From contig CALOEL010000013.1 of NCBI GenBank assembly GCA_942492375.1, positions 1-64,000 of the forward strand: a DNA stretch of 64,000 nt, in the 5' to 3' direction. Position numbers and translations under genes: made by a program. How positions within the stretch are numbered: position 1 is the stretch's first letter; every line of letters starts with the position of its first letter. This DNA comes from JAHEAO01 sp942492375 (GTDB lineage Bacteria; Pseudomonadota; Alphaproteobacteria; Rhodobacterales; Rhodobacteraceae). This document shows, piece by piece, positions 9,087 to 18,178 of the stretch. The notes under the pieces are model-generated. The model made no database searches. It saw nothing but the letters and a program-made list of their open reading frames with translations, and was not told the DNA's origin.

Positions 9087-10524
9087 TGCGCCGCTCGTCA
9101 TGGCGGGACGAACCGGCCGCCGCCGTCTGATCATCGCGCTCGATGCCAATGCCGAACGGCTTGGCGTGCGTATCGGCATGGCCGTCACCAAGGCGCAGGC
9201 CCTGGTGCCCGGTTTGATCATCGCCGATAGCGATCCCGTCGCCGAGGCGGAGGGTCTGACCAAGCTGGCGCTCTGGGCGCTGCAGCGGATTTCGCCCGTG
9301 GTGATGGCCGACCCGCCGGACGGGCTGGTCATCGACACGACCGGCGCCGATCATCTGCATGGCGGGGAGGCGGCCATGCTTGCCGACATGATCAAACGCT
9401 TTGCCGCCTCCGGCGTCGAAGCCCGGGCGGCAGTCGCCGATACCTGGGGCGCGGCCCATGCCGCAGCCCGGTTTGTCGCCCGGCCGGCCATCATCATTCC
9501 GCCAGGCGAGGGTGAAGCCATGCTTCGGACCCTGCCGCTGCAGGCGCTCCGGCTCGATGCCGAAACGGTGTCCGGCCTGATCACCCTCGGTTTCGAGACG
9601 GTGGGCGAACTCCTCGAGCAGCCGCGCGCGCCTCTGACGCTGCGTTTCGGTCCGGAGATCGGACGCCGTCTGGACCAGGCGCTTGGCCGGATCGCCGAGC
9701 CGGTCGATCCCGTCCGGTCGCCCGAGCTGATCGAGGCGCGCAAGGTTTTCGGGGAGCCGATCGGCGCCGCCGAAACCATCGCCCGCTATATCGCCAAACT
9801 GGTCGATGCTCTTTGCGCTGAACTCGAGAAAGCCGGGCTTGGCGCGCGGCGGCTCGATCTCCTGTTCCATCGGGTCGACAACACCATGCAATACGTGCGG
9901 ATCGGCATGGCCCAGCCGGTGCGGGATCCCAAGCGACTGACCCGGCTCTTCCGCGACAAGCTGGAAACCGTCGATCCGGGGTTCGGAATCGAAATCATGG
10001 TGCTGGTCGCCATCCAGACCGAGCCGGTTCGCGAAAGACAGACGATCTCCTCCCTGGTCGAGGAACCCGAACCGGACGTTTCCGACCTCGTCGATGTGCT
10101 CGCCAACCGGATCGGCGACAGGATGCTGTGCCGGTTCACGCCGGTGCAAAGCGATGTGCCGGAACGGTCCGTCGCGCGCATTCCGCCGCTGGCGCCGGAA
10201 ACCGGGCTGACCTGGGAGGGCGACTGGCCACGGCCACCGCGGCTCCTGCCCCGGCCCGAGCCCGTCGAGACCATGGCGCTTCTGCCCGACCATCCGCCCG
10301 TCTGGTTCACCTGGCGCGGCGTGCGGCGCCGGGTCCGCCGCGCCGACGGTCCGGAACGGATCCGCGGAGAATGGTGGAAGCGCGATGCCGAACTGACGAC
10401 GGTCCGGGATTATTTCCGGGTCGAGGACGAGACCGGCGAACGCTACTGGCTCTTCCGGTCCGGCGACGGCGAGCACGAGGACAGCGGTTCGCAACGCTGG
10501 TTCCTGCACGGGATCTTCGGATGA
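9001..10524 (+). CDS. imuB: ImuB, Y-family polymerase-like mutasome protein
   Basis: ImuB has a Y-family fold but is usually catalytically dead; it bridges the beta clamp and DnaE2. The 507-residue product begins MTRVVSLFLPRWPTDRLRR, the family start, which fixes the ATG at 9001 rather than an upstream in-frame ATG. It has GRRRLIIALDANAERLGVR near residues 37-55 and a little-finger-like C-terminal half. The DDE carboxylates of active DinB enzymes (compare SLDEAYLDV in the dinB gene of this window) are not visible at the equivalent place (PDGLVIDTTGADHL). It ends with ATGA overlapping dnaE2. Confidence 0.9.
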   Translation: MTRVVSLFLPRWPTDRLRRKSGDASPPADAPLVMAGRTGRRRLIIALDANAERLGVRIGMAVTKAQALVPGLIIADSDPVAEAEGLTKLALWALQRISPVVMADPPDGLVIDTTGADHLHGGEAAMLADMIKRFAASGVEARAAVADTWGAAHAAARFVARPAIIIPPGEGEAMLRTLPLQALRLDAETVSGLITLGFETVGELLEQPRAPLTLRFGPEIGRRLDQALGRIAEPVDPVRSPELIEARKVFGEPIGAAETIARYIAKLVDALCAELEKAGLGARRLDLLFHRVDNTMQYVRIGMAQPVRDPKRLTRLFRDKLETVDPGFGIEIMVLVAIQTEPVRERQTISSLVEEPEPDVSDLVDVLANRIGDRMLCRFTPVQSDVPERSVARIPPLAPETGLTWEGDWPRPPRLLPRPEPVETMALLPDHPPVWFTWRGVRRRVRRADGPERIRGEWWKRDAELTTVRDYFRVEDETGERYWLFRSGDGEHEDSGSQRWFLHGIFG

Positions 10525-13500
10525 GCGGGCCCCGCTATGCCGAACTGCAGGTCACGACGCATTTCTCGTTTCTGCGCGGTGCCAGCAGTTGCGATGAGCT
10601 CTTCGCGCGCGCCGCCGAACTCGGCATCGAGGCGCTCGGTGTCGTCGATCGAAATTCGCTCGCCGGTATCGTCAGGGCGCTCGAAGCCTCCCGGCAGACC
10701 GGCGTCCGGCTGGTGGTCGGCTGTCGCCTCGATCTTGCCGACGCTCTGCGGGTCCTGGTCTATCCGACCGACCGGGCGGCCTATGCGCGGCGTTGCAGGC
10801 TGCTTTCGCTCGGCAAGAAACGAGCGGGGAAGGGCAAGTGTCATCTCGAATGGGATGACCTTGTGGCTTACGGGGAGGGGCTGATCGCGGTCCTGATGCC
10901 GGACCGCGCCGATGATGACTGCGCGCTGCATCTGAGACGGCTGCGGTCGGCCTTCGGCGACCGCGCCTATCTGGCGTTGACACTGCGCCGGCGTCCCAAT
11001 GATCAGCTCCGCCTCTGGCAGCTCTCGAACCTGGCCGCCGCGGCGCGGGTCCCGACCGTCGTCACCAATGACGTGCTCTTCCACGAGGTGGGCCGGCAGC
11101 TCATGCAGGATGTCGTCACCGCCATCCGGCACAATGTCACCATCGACGAGCTCGGCCATCGCCGCGAGCGTTTCGCCGACCGCTATCTGAAACCGCCGGA
11201 GGAGATGCACCGGCTGTTCGACCGCTACCCCGAAGCGCTTGCCCGCACGACTGAGATCATGGATCGCTGCAGGTTCTCCCTCGAGGAGCTGGCCTATCAG
11301 TATCCGGAGGAAAAGCTCTATCCCGACCTGACCCCGCAACAGGCGCTCGAAAAGCTGACCTGGGAAGGGGCCGCCGAGCGTTACCCCGAAGGCCTGCCCG
11401 ACAAGGTACGGGCCAATCTCAATCACGAACTGGCGTTGATCGAGAAGCTCGACTACGCGCCGTATTTCCTGACCGTGAACGCGATCGTGCGCTTCGCCCG
11501 CTCCAGGGACATTCTCTGCCAGGGCAGGGGATCGGCCGCCAATTCGGCCGTCTGCTATGTCCTTGGCGTCACCTCGGTCGACCCCGATCGCAACGACCTG
11601 CTCTTCGAACGTTTCGTCTCGGAGGAACGACGCGAGCCGCCTGACATCGATGTCGACTTCGAGCACGAGCGGCGCGAGGAAGTCATCCAGTGGGTCTACC
11701 AGACCTATGGCCGCGAGCGGGCCGCGCTCTGTTCCACCGTCATCCGCTACCGTTCCAAAGGGGCTTTGCGTGATGTTGGCAAGGCGCTCGGTCTTACCGA
11801 GGACCTCACAAAGACGCTCTCGTCGCAGGTCTGGGGCTGGTCCGAAGGCGTCGAGCAGAAGCACGCCGAAGAGCTGAACCTCAATTTGGGCGACCGGCGG
11901 CTCCGGCTCGCCATGGAACTCGCCCACCAGCTCGTCGGCACGCCGCGCCATCTTTCCCAGCATCCGGGCGGCTTTGTCCTCACCCATGACAGATTGGATG
12001 AACTTGTGCCGATCGAACCGGCTGCCATGGAGGATCGGCAGGTCATCGAATGGGACAAGGACGACATCGATGTGCTCAAATTCATGAAAGTCGACGTACT
12101 GGCGCTCGGCATGCTCTCCTGCATGCGCCGCGCCTTCGATCTTCTGGCCGAACACAAGGATGTCCGGCTCGATCTCGCGACGATCCCGGCCGAGGATCCG
12201 CGCACCTATGCGATGATCCGTAAGGCAGACACGCTCGGCACCTTCCAGATCGAAAGTCGGGCGCAGATGGCGATGCTGCCACGCATCAAGCCGCGCACCT
12301 TCTATGATCTTGTGATTGAAGTTGCCATCGTCCGGCCCGGTCCGATCCAGGGCGATATGGTCCATCCCTATCTGCGCAGGCGTGAGGGTAAGGAAGAGGT
12401 GACCTTTCCCAAGCCCGAGCTCGAGGCGGTGCTTGGCAAGACCCTCGGCGTGCCGCTGTTTCAGGAACAGGCCATGCGGGTCGCCATCGAATGCGCCGGG
12501 TTTACCGCGGGCGAGGCTGACCAGCTCCGCCGCGCCATGGCGACCTTCAAACATACGGGCGGCGTCTCGAAGTTCGGCACCAAGCTGATCGAGGGCATGG
12601 TGGGTAACGGCTATGACCGCGAGTTCGCGGAACGCACCTTCAAGCAGCTCGAAGGCTTTGGCTCTTACGGCTTTCCCGAAAGCCACGCGGCTAGCTTCGC
12701 ACTGATCGCCTATGCCTCCTCCTGGATGAAATGCTGGCACCCCGACGCCTTTTGCTGTGCGCTTCTGAATGCCCAGCCGATGGGCTTTTACGCCCCCGCC
12801 CAGATCGTCCGCGATGCGCGCGATCACGGTGTCGAGGTTCGCCCGGTCTGCATCAATGCCAGCCGGTGGGATTGCACGCTGGAGCCCATAAAGGGTGATG
12901 ACAGCCGCTTCGCCGTCCGGCTCGGCATGCGTCTGGTCAAAGGTCTCGGAAATGCAGAGGCAGCTCGACTTGTCTCTTGTCGCGAGGATAGTGATTTCGC
13001 TTCGGTTGATGATCTCTGGCGCCGCGCCGGCATTCCAGCCGCCGCCCTGGTCGAACTCGCTGAAGCCGATGCGTTCAGGCCGTCACTCGGCCTTGCCCGA
13101 CGCGAGGCGCTCTGGGCGATCAAGGCGTTGCGCGACGAACCGCTGCCGCTCTTCGCCGCCGCCGCCAATCGCGAGGCCGGTATCGTTCCCGAGCAGTCCG
13201 AACCGGCCGTTTCCCTAAAGCCAATGGAGGCAGGCCGGGAAGTCGTCGAGGATTACGGGCATGTGGGTCTGAGCCTGCGCCGGCACCCGGTGTCTTTCCT
13301 TCGGTCGGACCTGACCCGGCGCCGCTTCGTGACCTGTGCGGAAGCCGTTTCCTTGCGTGATGGCCGCCGGGTCAATGTCGCGGGCCTCGTCCTGGTGCGC
13401 CAGCGGCCGGGTTCGGCCAAGGGCGTCATGTTCATCACCCTCGAGGACGAAACGACCGTCGCCAATCTCGTCGTCTGGTCCAAGGTCTTCGAGAAATACC

Positions 13501-13781
13501 GGCGGACCGTGCTTGGGTCCGGCATGCTTGGCGTCAAGGGCCGGGTCCAGCGGGAAGGAGAGGTGGTCCATATCGTTGCCCGGGAGTTGATCGATCTCTC
13601 GTCAGAGCTTGCCAGTGTTGGAAGCCGAACGGAGGCCTTTCCGCTGCCGCACGGGCGTGGCGATGAGTTTCATCATGGTTCGCCGGCGCCCGATCCGCGC
13701 TGGGTCGCCAAGCCGCGCGACATGTTCGACCCCTATGGCCACATCGACGAGATCAGGGTGAAAACACGGGATTTTCGATAG
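10521..13781 (+). CDS. dnaE2: DnaE2, error-prone DNA polymerase III alpha subunit
   Basis: This is a C-family polymerase that carries out ImuAB-dependent mutagenic repair. The product is 1,086 residues, full family length, and uninterrupted. The PHP domain starts YAELQVTTHFSFLRGASS. The catalytic Asp pair is in PPDIDVDFEHERREEVI near residue 375, with the conserved DILCQGRGSAANSAVCYVLG just before. A C-terminal OB-fold reads VNVAGLVLVRQRPGSAKG. The ATG at 10521 overlaps the imuB stop (ATGA). It completes an SOS-controlled imuA-imuB-dnaE2 operon. Confidence 0.95.
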   Translation: MSGPRYAELQVTTHFSFLRGASSCDELFARAAELGIEALGVVDRNSLAGIVRALEASRQTGVRLVVGCRLDLADALRVLVYPTDRAAYARRCRLLSLGKKRAGKGKCHLEWDDLVAYGEGLIAVLMPDRADDDCALHLRRLRSAFGDRAYLALTLRRRPNDQLRLWQLSNLAAAARVPTVVTNDVLFHEVGRQLMQDVVTAIRHNVTIDELGHRRERFADRYLKPPEEMHRLFDRYPEALARTTEIMDRCRFSLEELAYQYPEEKLYPDLTPQQALEKLTWEGAAERYPEGLPDKVRANLNHELALIEKLDYAPYFLTVNAIVRFARSRDILCQGRGSAANSAVCYVLGVTSVDPDRNDLLFERFVSEERREPPDIDVDFEHERREEVIQWVYQTYGRERAALCSTVIRYRSKGALRDVGKALGLTEDLTKTLSSQVWGWSEGVEQKHAEELNLNLGDRRLRLAMELAHQLVGTPRHLSQHPGGFVLTHDRLDELVPIEPAAMEDRQVIEWDKDDIDVLKFMKVDVLALGMLSCMRRAFDLLAEHKDVRLDLATIPAEDPRTYAMIRKADTLGTFQIESRAQMAMLPRIKPRTFYDLVIEVAIVRPGPIQGDMVHPYLRRREGKEEVTFPKPELEAVLGKTLGVPLFQEQAMRVAIECAGFTAGEADQLRRAMATFKHTGGVSKFGTKLIEGMVGNGYDREFAERTFKQLEGFGSYGFPESHAASFALIAYASSWMKCWHPDAFCCALLNAQPMGFYAPAQIVRDARDHGVEVRPVCINASRWDCTLEPIKGDDSRFAVRLGMRLVKGLGNAEAARLVSCREDSDFASVDDLWRRAGIPAAALVELAEADAFRPSLGLARREALWAIKALRDEPLPLFAAAANREAGIVPEQSEPAVSLKPMEAGREVVEDYGHVGLSLRRHPVSFLRSDLTRRRFVTCAEAVSLRDGRRVNVAGLVLVRQRPGSAKGVMFITLEDETTVANLVVWSKVFEKYRRTVLGSGMLGVKGRVQREGEVVHIVARELIDLSSELASVGSRTEAFPLPHGRGDEFHHGSPAPDPRWVAKPRDMFDPYGHIDEIRVKTRDFR

Positions 13782-13868
13782 CCTGTTTATGAGTGGCTTC
13801 CCAAAGAAAAACTTTGGTCGACCCGCAAGCAATGTTCTAATCGACCCTCGAGTATTCTATCGGTAATT

Positions 13869-14000
13869 GTGGAGACAATAGACCCACAGGTAGTTGAGAG
13901 ATTTCTGGTAGTTCAACTTAAGAGCCAGTTTCCACATGTTGGATTGGCTTTGTCGGATAGCTTCAAATCACCACGAACGCTCGAGGAGGGCAAATCGTGA
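13869..14000 (+). CDS. small 43-residue hypothetical protein, first of a coupled trio
   Basis: A GTG-started frame (METIDPQVVERFLVVQLKSQ…) ends in TGA that overlaps the GTG start of the next gene by 4 bp (GTGA). That coupling, and the sensible composition, are the reasons to list it. No ribosome site is strong. A 25-codon frame (13789-13866, MSGFPKKNFG) ends 2 bp before, so the real gene could be longer and frameshifted. No family is recognised. Confidence 0.4.
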   Translation: METIDPQVVERFLVVQLKSQFPHVGLALSDSFKSPRTLEEGKS

Positions 14001-14563
14001 GCCAAACGGGGGAAGTCTGGCGATCTGGAATCGAGCTGATCATCAGAATCTGGAAACTGCTCCGCGGAAACGCAGCGCATCGCTTTTCGGCGACGCTGGT
14101 GCGTGCTGGCGCCACCTTGGTCGCCGGATCGCCAGCGATCTACCTTCTGCTTCAACTCGCATTTGATTCCATTTTCGGGAATTGTTCGGCGGAAACGGCC
14201 CGTGTGGACGACTATCTTGCGATCGGCGGATTTGTCGTTGGTGTCCTGCTGATCGGCGCGGGAATTTACATCTTCTATCAGTTCCGCGTCGTCATCGCCT
14301 TTGAAGACCAGCTTGCCTTCATTGTTCAGCCAGGAGCAGGTTTTCAGGAAACCGCCCGGTTTCTCGCTGGCGACTACTTTCTGAAATTTGAGGGGTTCTC
14401 GCCCGCCGAGCTCGCAGCTCCTTTGAGCGAACGTAAGGTAATCGTCCCCGACGTCATATTTGCGCTTCAGGGCCTAGGAACATTGGCAAGAACGGGCAAT
14501 TTCCCGAACTACAGAGTACGCGAAGAAAACGGAACGATCATCGTGAGGAAAACCGATGTCTAA
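13997..14563 (+). CDS. hypothetical membrane protein, two transmembrane segments
   Basis: The 188-residue product has two hydrophobic spans, about residues 37-54 (ATLVAGSPAIYLLLQLAF) and 74-97 (YLAIGGFVVGVLLIGAGIYI). A soluble C-terminal domain of about 90 residues follows (FEDQLAFIVQPGAGF through TIIVRKTDV). No family is recognised. GTG is the start, with GGAGGG about 8 bp upstream. The gene overlaps the next by 8 bp and the small one before by 4 bp, so the three are probably co-translated. Two-pass membrane proteins coupled to a soluble partner are common in abortive-infection operons, but this is only an analogy. Confidence 0.65.
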   Translation: MSQTGEVWRSGIELIIRIWKLLRGNAAHRFSATLVRAGATLVAGSPAIYLLLQLAFDSIFGNCSAETARVDDYLAIGGFVVGVLLIGAGIYIFYQFRVVIAFEDQLAFIVQPGAGFQETARFLAGDYFLKFEGFSPAELAAPLSERKVIVPDVIFALQGLGTLARTGNFPNYRVREENGTIIVRKTDV

Positions 14564-14918
14564 TCGCATGCCCTTTCCCCCACCACTGACCGGCGAACTG
14601 ATCTGTCCAGTCGGTTCGATGCCGAAAATCAAGTATGCCGGAGGTCGGGTAACTGCGGAGTGTTGCACAATACCGAGCGGCACTTCCGTTTCCGACGGTA
14701 CGAGCTACACCGAGGACTTCAAACGATGGGCATTGGCCCAAATCACCGAGGATAATAGCTACCTTGAAAGGTGGGAGCGGCGCTTGTCGTTTGAAGACGA
14801 GGAAATACTCGCCCAGGGGCGCTTTATTTTACGGTCCAGAACCGGCGCGGAGACAATCGTCCTGTTCAAACTGCCAGCGATTACGCAAGAAGGTGGAACG
14901 ATGTTTGGAGTCAACTAA
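14556..14918 (+). CDS. hypothetical soluble protein, partner of the membrane protein
   Basis: 120 residues with no transmembrane segment or signal peptide. The ATG lies inside the end of the previous gene (8-bp overlap), with a GAGG motif just upstream. A possible site is Cys-rich: ELICPVGS and VTAECCTI. The C-terminal half is charged (YLERWERRLSFEDEEILA). No family is recognised. The tight overlap implies a joint function with the membrane protein. Confidence 0.6.
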   Translation: MSNRMPFPPPLTGELICPVGSMPKIKYAGGRVTAECCTIPSGTSVSDGTSYTEDFKRWALAQITEDNSYLERWERRLSFEDEEILAQGRFILRSRTGAETIVLFKLPAITQEGGTMFGVN

Positions 14919-14975
14919 TCTTCCACCTTCCGGACGACCTCATGAATGCGGCGACGACTCCACTTCGTTTTGCCC

Positions 14976-16733
14976 TCAGCCAGTCGACGAAAAGAGCACT
15001 CTGTCGCGGGTCCGAACGGGATCGGTCCAGTCGCGGTCGAACCAGGCCGCCTTGCCAGGTTCGGGAGGGAGCTTCAGTTCAAGCGGCTTTGGCTCGCCGT
15101 GGCTACCCGAGGTCGCAACCCGGAAGATATAATGATCGTACATGCGTAGCGCTTCGATCATGTAGCTTGTCGCAACCGTCCGATCGCGAATGACCACGAG
15201 ATTTTCGCCGTTTTCATCGTCGGCGGGTTCGGAGAAATTGTAGGAGCCGAGATAGACACAAGCTGTCGGCCTGTCGAAATCGACGACGACAAACTTGTGA
15301 TGCATCCGAGTCCCTCGCCCTTTGCCGTCAATGCCGGAAAGACCGCTCGGCTCCGTCGAGAACGGCGGCGGCACATCCCGTGTGAGAGCCTCCGGCCTAA
15401 CCAGTCTCCGTTTGTTATCAGGCGTCAATACATCGAGACCAAGATTGCCCTCCCTGATCCTTCCGTCCGCGATCCCCATCACGTGAACGTTCGGGCGCTC
15501 AAGGGCGCGACCGAGTGCCGGCCCGATAGGGCCCTTCGTCATCTGACCGATGAAGGCGAGTGAGAAGAAGACGCTTGATTGCGCAGCATCGATATCAGCA
15601 GCGATCTCTTCGAGCTTGCCGTGTTCGTCGTTGTGCGGCGAGAAGGCGACCTTGGCATCGATCCCTTCAAGACCCAGATCGAACCAGTTGGCGGAACTTG
15701 CTGACTTCCGGAATGCTCCGCCGTTCTTTGCGGTGAAATAGGTCTCGAAGGCATCGAAATAGTCGTCGACCGCTTTCGTGCCGTGTACCACGAAACTGTT
15801 GTTCGACTGCACGAACAGGCCGCGCCAGCTCAGATTGGTCGATCCGTAGACGACGCTTTCCAGACCGCCGCCGCGAACCGCGATCGATTTCTGGTGCTGC
15901 AGATTTGACATGTGCTGGCGTTTGACATTGGACGCGCCAGCAGTGAGTTTCAGGCGCTCGGCCGCCTTCGTTTCCGGCGAGTCCGGACGCCCATGACCTT
16001 TCGTCCGGGCCGAATCGTCAATGATGATTTTCAGCTTGGTCCCAAGGGCTTCCAGGCGCTCAAGAACCTCTGGCAGGTTCATATCGTAGGCGATGACCCG
16101 GACTTCGGCGCCGGCGTCCTTGGCCTGGTCCAGAAGCGCGAGCGTTTCTTTGCGCGCTTCGAATCCCATCCAGGCATAGGCCCGTTCCGGTTCGGCATGG
16201 GTTGGGACAAACTCCAGTCCTTCGTCCCCGAACGGTGGAACCAGTGAGATCAGGGGTCCTCCGGCCGCAAAGTTGCGGACAAATGCTTGCGAGGAGACGA
16301 AGCCGCGGGTGAAGGCGACATTAAGCTTGCCAGGGATCGTCTCCCGCATCAGGGCAAGCTCGGCCTCCTGCGCCTCGCCTTCTTTCAGCGTGCCGTCCGG
16401 CCCCATAAACATCGCAGTGATACGGTAGCGAAATTTTCCCTCCAGATCGGCATTGAAGGGAAAGTGGACCCAGCGGAATTTCTGGATCGGTGCGTCGACC
16501 GTCTTGATGCCTGATGTCGGCACGACCTGGCCCGGAAAACCGATGCGATTGCGGACGTTCTTGAAGAAATCCTTGTCGGGCTCGCGATATTGAATCGCGA
16601 ACCCCGCGAAGTCTGCCGGCGGTCGCCCCACCTTCCAATCCATGGCCAAGAGCAGCATCCCGTCGCCACGATGGATCGTCAGTGAAAACGGCGCGTTGTC
16701 ATTCGTGCCTGCCACCCGAAAATCCGTATCCAT
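14976..16733 (-). CDS. phospholipase D-fold (HKD) protein, putative nuclease or lipase
   Basis: The 585-residue product carries two HKD-type half sites: LQHQKSIAVRGGGLESVVYG with YGSTNLSWRG near residue 300, and MHHKFVVVDFDRPTACVYLG with GSYNFSEPADDENGEN near 500. The two halves would pair to form a PLD active site, as in nucleases such as Nuc/BfiI and in phospholipases. The N-terminal 150 residues look beta-rich (FAIQYREPDKDF) and may bind a partner. There is no signal peptide, so it is cytoplasmic. The ATG at 16733 has GGGGAG 7 bp upstream. It stands alone, convergent with the trio. Substrate is unknown. Confidence 0.8.
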   Translation of the reverse strand: MDTDFRVAGTNDNAPFSLTIHRGDGMLLLAMDWKVGRPPADFAGFAIQYREPDKDFFKNVRNRIGFPGQVVPTSGIKTVDAPIQKFRWVHFPFNADLEGKFRYRITAMFMGPDGTLKEGEAQEAELALMRETIPGKLNVAFTRGFVSSQAFVRNFAAGGPLISLVPPFGDEGLEFVPTHAEPERAYAWMGFEARKETLALLDQAKDAGAEVRVIAYDMNLPEVLERLEALGTKLKIIIDDSARTKGHGRPDSPETKAAERLKLTAGASNVKRQHMSNLQHQKSIAVRGGGLESVVYGSTNLSWRGLFVQSNNSFVVHGTKAVDDYFDAFETYFTAKNGGAFRKSASSANWFDLGLEGIDAKVAFSPHNDEHGKLEEIAADIDAAQSSVFFSLAFIGQMTKGPIGPALGRALERPNVHVMGIADGRIREGNLGLDVLTPDNKRRLVRPEALTRDVPPPFSTEPSGLSGIDGKGRGTRMHHKFVVVDFDRPTACVYLGSYNFSEPADDENGENLVVIRDRTVATSYMIEALRMYDHYIFRVATSGSHGEPKPLELKLPPEPGKAAWFDRDWTDPVRTRDRVLFSSTG

Positions 16734-16844
16734 ATCGCGTCTCCCCGAAATGTTCGTTCAAGCCACTTTCGAGTGCCCGGCTTGTTGGCGGTTGGCATGT
16801 TGCCGCTCTGGTGGCGCGCGACCTGTTCGGCGCCATCACCTGGC

Positions 16845-17945
16845 TCACCTGGACAAGAGATCGATCATCACCGGCCAGTGATCGGAGACGCCCGTTCCCG
16901 CCACCGGGTCGAACCGCTTTGTCGATACGAAGCCCTCTCCGCTTGCTTCGAGTTGCTCACCACTTACAACGACCGTTCGGAACGAGCCGAGATTGGCAAA
17001 CCATCCCGACATCGAGCGTTGCTCCGCCAGCATGTTCTCGGTCACCAGAAAGAAGTCGAGAAACGACCAGGTGAACCAGGTTCCGAAACTGCGCTCCCTA
17101 TGCTTGTTCGTCCCAGGCTCCGCGCATCCGGCCATCACCTCGGGCGGGACGCCCCATTTGCCGAAGCGCACAGCACGTTCGAAGAGGTCGCCCTGCGTTT
17201 CGGAGCAATTGAGATTGAAGTCGCCGCCGGCGATCGCCAGCGCATCCGAAGGGAGAGCATTGCGCACCTCGTTGAGCGTCCGCAGCGCATGTTCGCGGCA
17301 GATGAACGGATTGCCGCCGGAAGGCAGGTGAACGCCGAAGACATGCAGCGTCTTGCCGTCCGGCAGGGTCAGGGGTGCCTCAATGATATCCCGCGTGCCC
17401 CGGCAAAGTTCGGTATCGTCACCAAAGTCGACGGGGTGCGCCGTCGCCGGGGCCGCCAGCGGCAGCCGGCTGGCGATCGCCACGTCGATACCCCGGTCGC
17501 TCGTCACCGAGGTCGAGTCGAGCTGGACCAGGGTCTGATAACGCCGGTTGGCAGGCAACGCATCGTTCAGACGCGAGACGATCGTCGGGTTTTCGGTTTC
17601 CGGCATGATCAGAATATCGGGAAAGGGTGCCGCGGCCGCGATCACGCCGGCAAGGGCGCCGATCTTCCGGTCGAGAACCGTTTCGCTCCAGTCGAGATTG
17701 ATGCACTGCTCGGCATAGAAGTCGATGTCGTTGTTGGCCCTACAGTTGGCCTCATGATCGGGATCCGCCTGTTTGACACTCAAGGGAAGATAAGTGTCGT
17801 CGCCGGTATTGGCGGGGTCATCCTCGGTGTCGAACAGGTTTTCGACGTTGAAGGCCATCACGGTAACGCTTTGGAAGTCCTGGGCCGACGCACTCCCGGC
17901 CGCTGAAAGCAAAATCGCTGACAGGGTAAGTATTCGCACTAACAT
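16845..17945 (-). CDS. exported endonuclease/exonuclease/phosphatase (EEP) family protein
   Basis: 366 residues. The start ATG at 17945 is favoured over one 15 bp upstream because GGGAGG sits 8 bp before it. A signal peptide reads MLVRILTLSAILLSAAGSAS with cleavage after SASA. The mature part shows EEP hallmarks: VTVMAFNVENLFDTED (metal-binding Asn/Glu), ILIMPETENPTIV, VFGVHLPSGGNPF, IAGGDFNLNCSETQGD (catalytic GDFN) and the terminal GVSDHWPVMIDL (catalytic His). Such proteins cut DNA, RNA or phosphoesters; an exported form could be an extracellular nuclease. It follows the PLD gene's start by about 110 bp on the same strand. Confidence 0.82.
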   Translation of the reverse strand: MLVRILTLSAILLSAAGSASAQDFQSVTVMAFNVENLFDTEDDPANTGDDTYLPLSVKQADPDHEANCRANNDIDFYAEQCINLDWSETVLDRKIGALAGVIAAAAPFPDILIMPETENPTIVSRLNDALPANRRYQTLVQLDSTSVTSDRGIDVAIASRLPLAAPATAHPVDFGDDTELCRGTRDIIEAPLTLPDGKTLHVFGVHLPSGGNPFICREHALRTLNEVRNALPSDALAIAGGDFNLNCSETQGDLFERAVRFGKWGVPPEVMAGCAEPGTNKHRERSFGTWFTWSFLDFFLVTENMLAEQRSMSGWFANLGSFRTVVVSGEQLEASGEGFVSTKRFDPVAGTGVSDHWPVMIDLLSR

Positions 17946-18178
17946 TTGATCGCCTCCCAAATCCCGTTCATGCGTTCAATTGCATAAATTCCAACCCTGC
18001 ACTTATATCGCGTATATGTCAGAAATAACATGCTGCGGCGAGGACGCCGGGCGGTTCGGGAGGGAATCGTATCGAAGCCCTGTGGCCGAAGCTGCTCCTT
18101 TCGGCTCTCCGAAGCGACTGGACACGCCATGCAGCCATTGGCGTGTTAGATTTGATTTCGTACTTGCCGGAGGAAAAA

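Noticed and set aside
8950..12827. Very long minus-strand open frames opposite imuB and dnaE2
   Set aside because: High-GC antisense frames with Arg/Gly/Asp-rich text and no family motifs; the plus-strand genes have full-length, motif-complete products.
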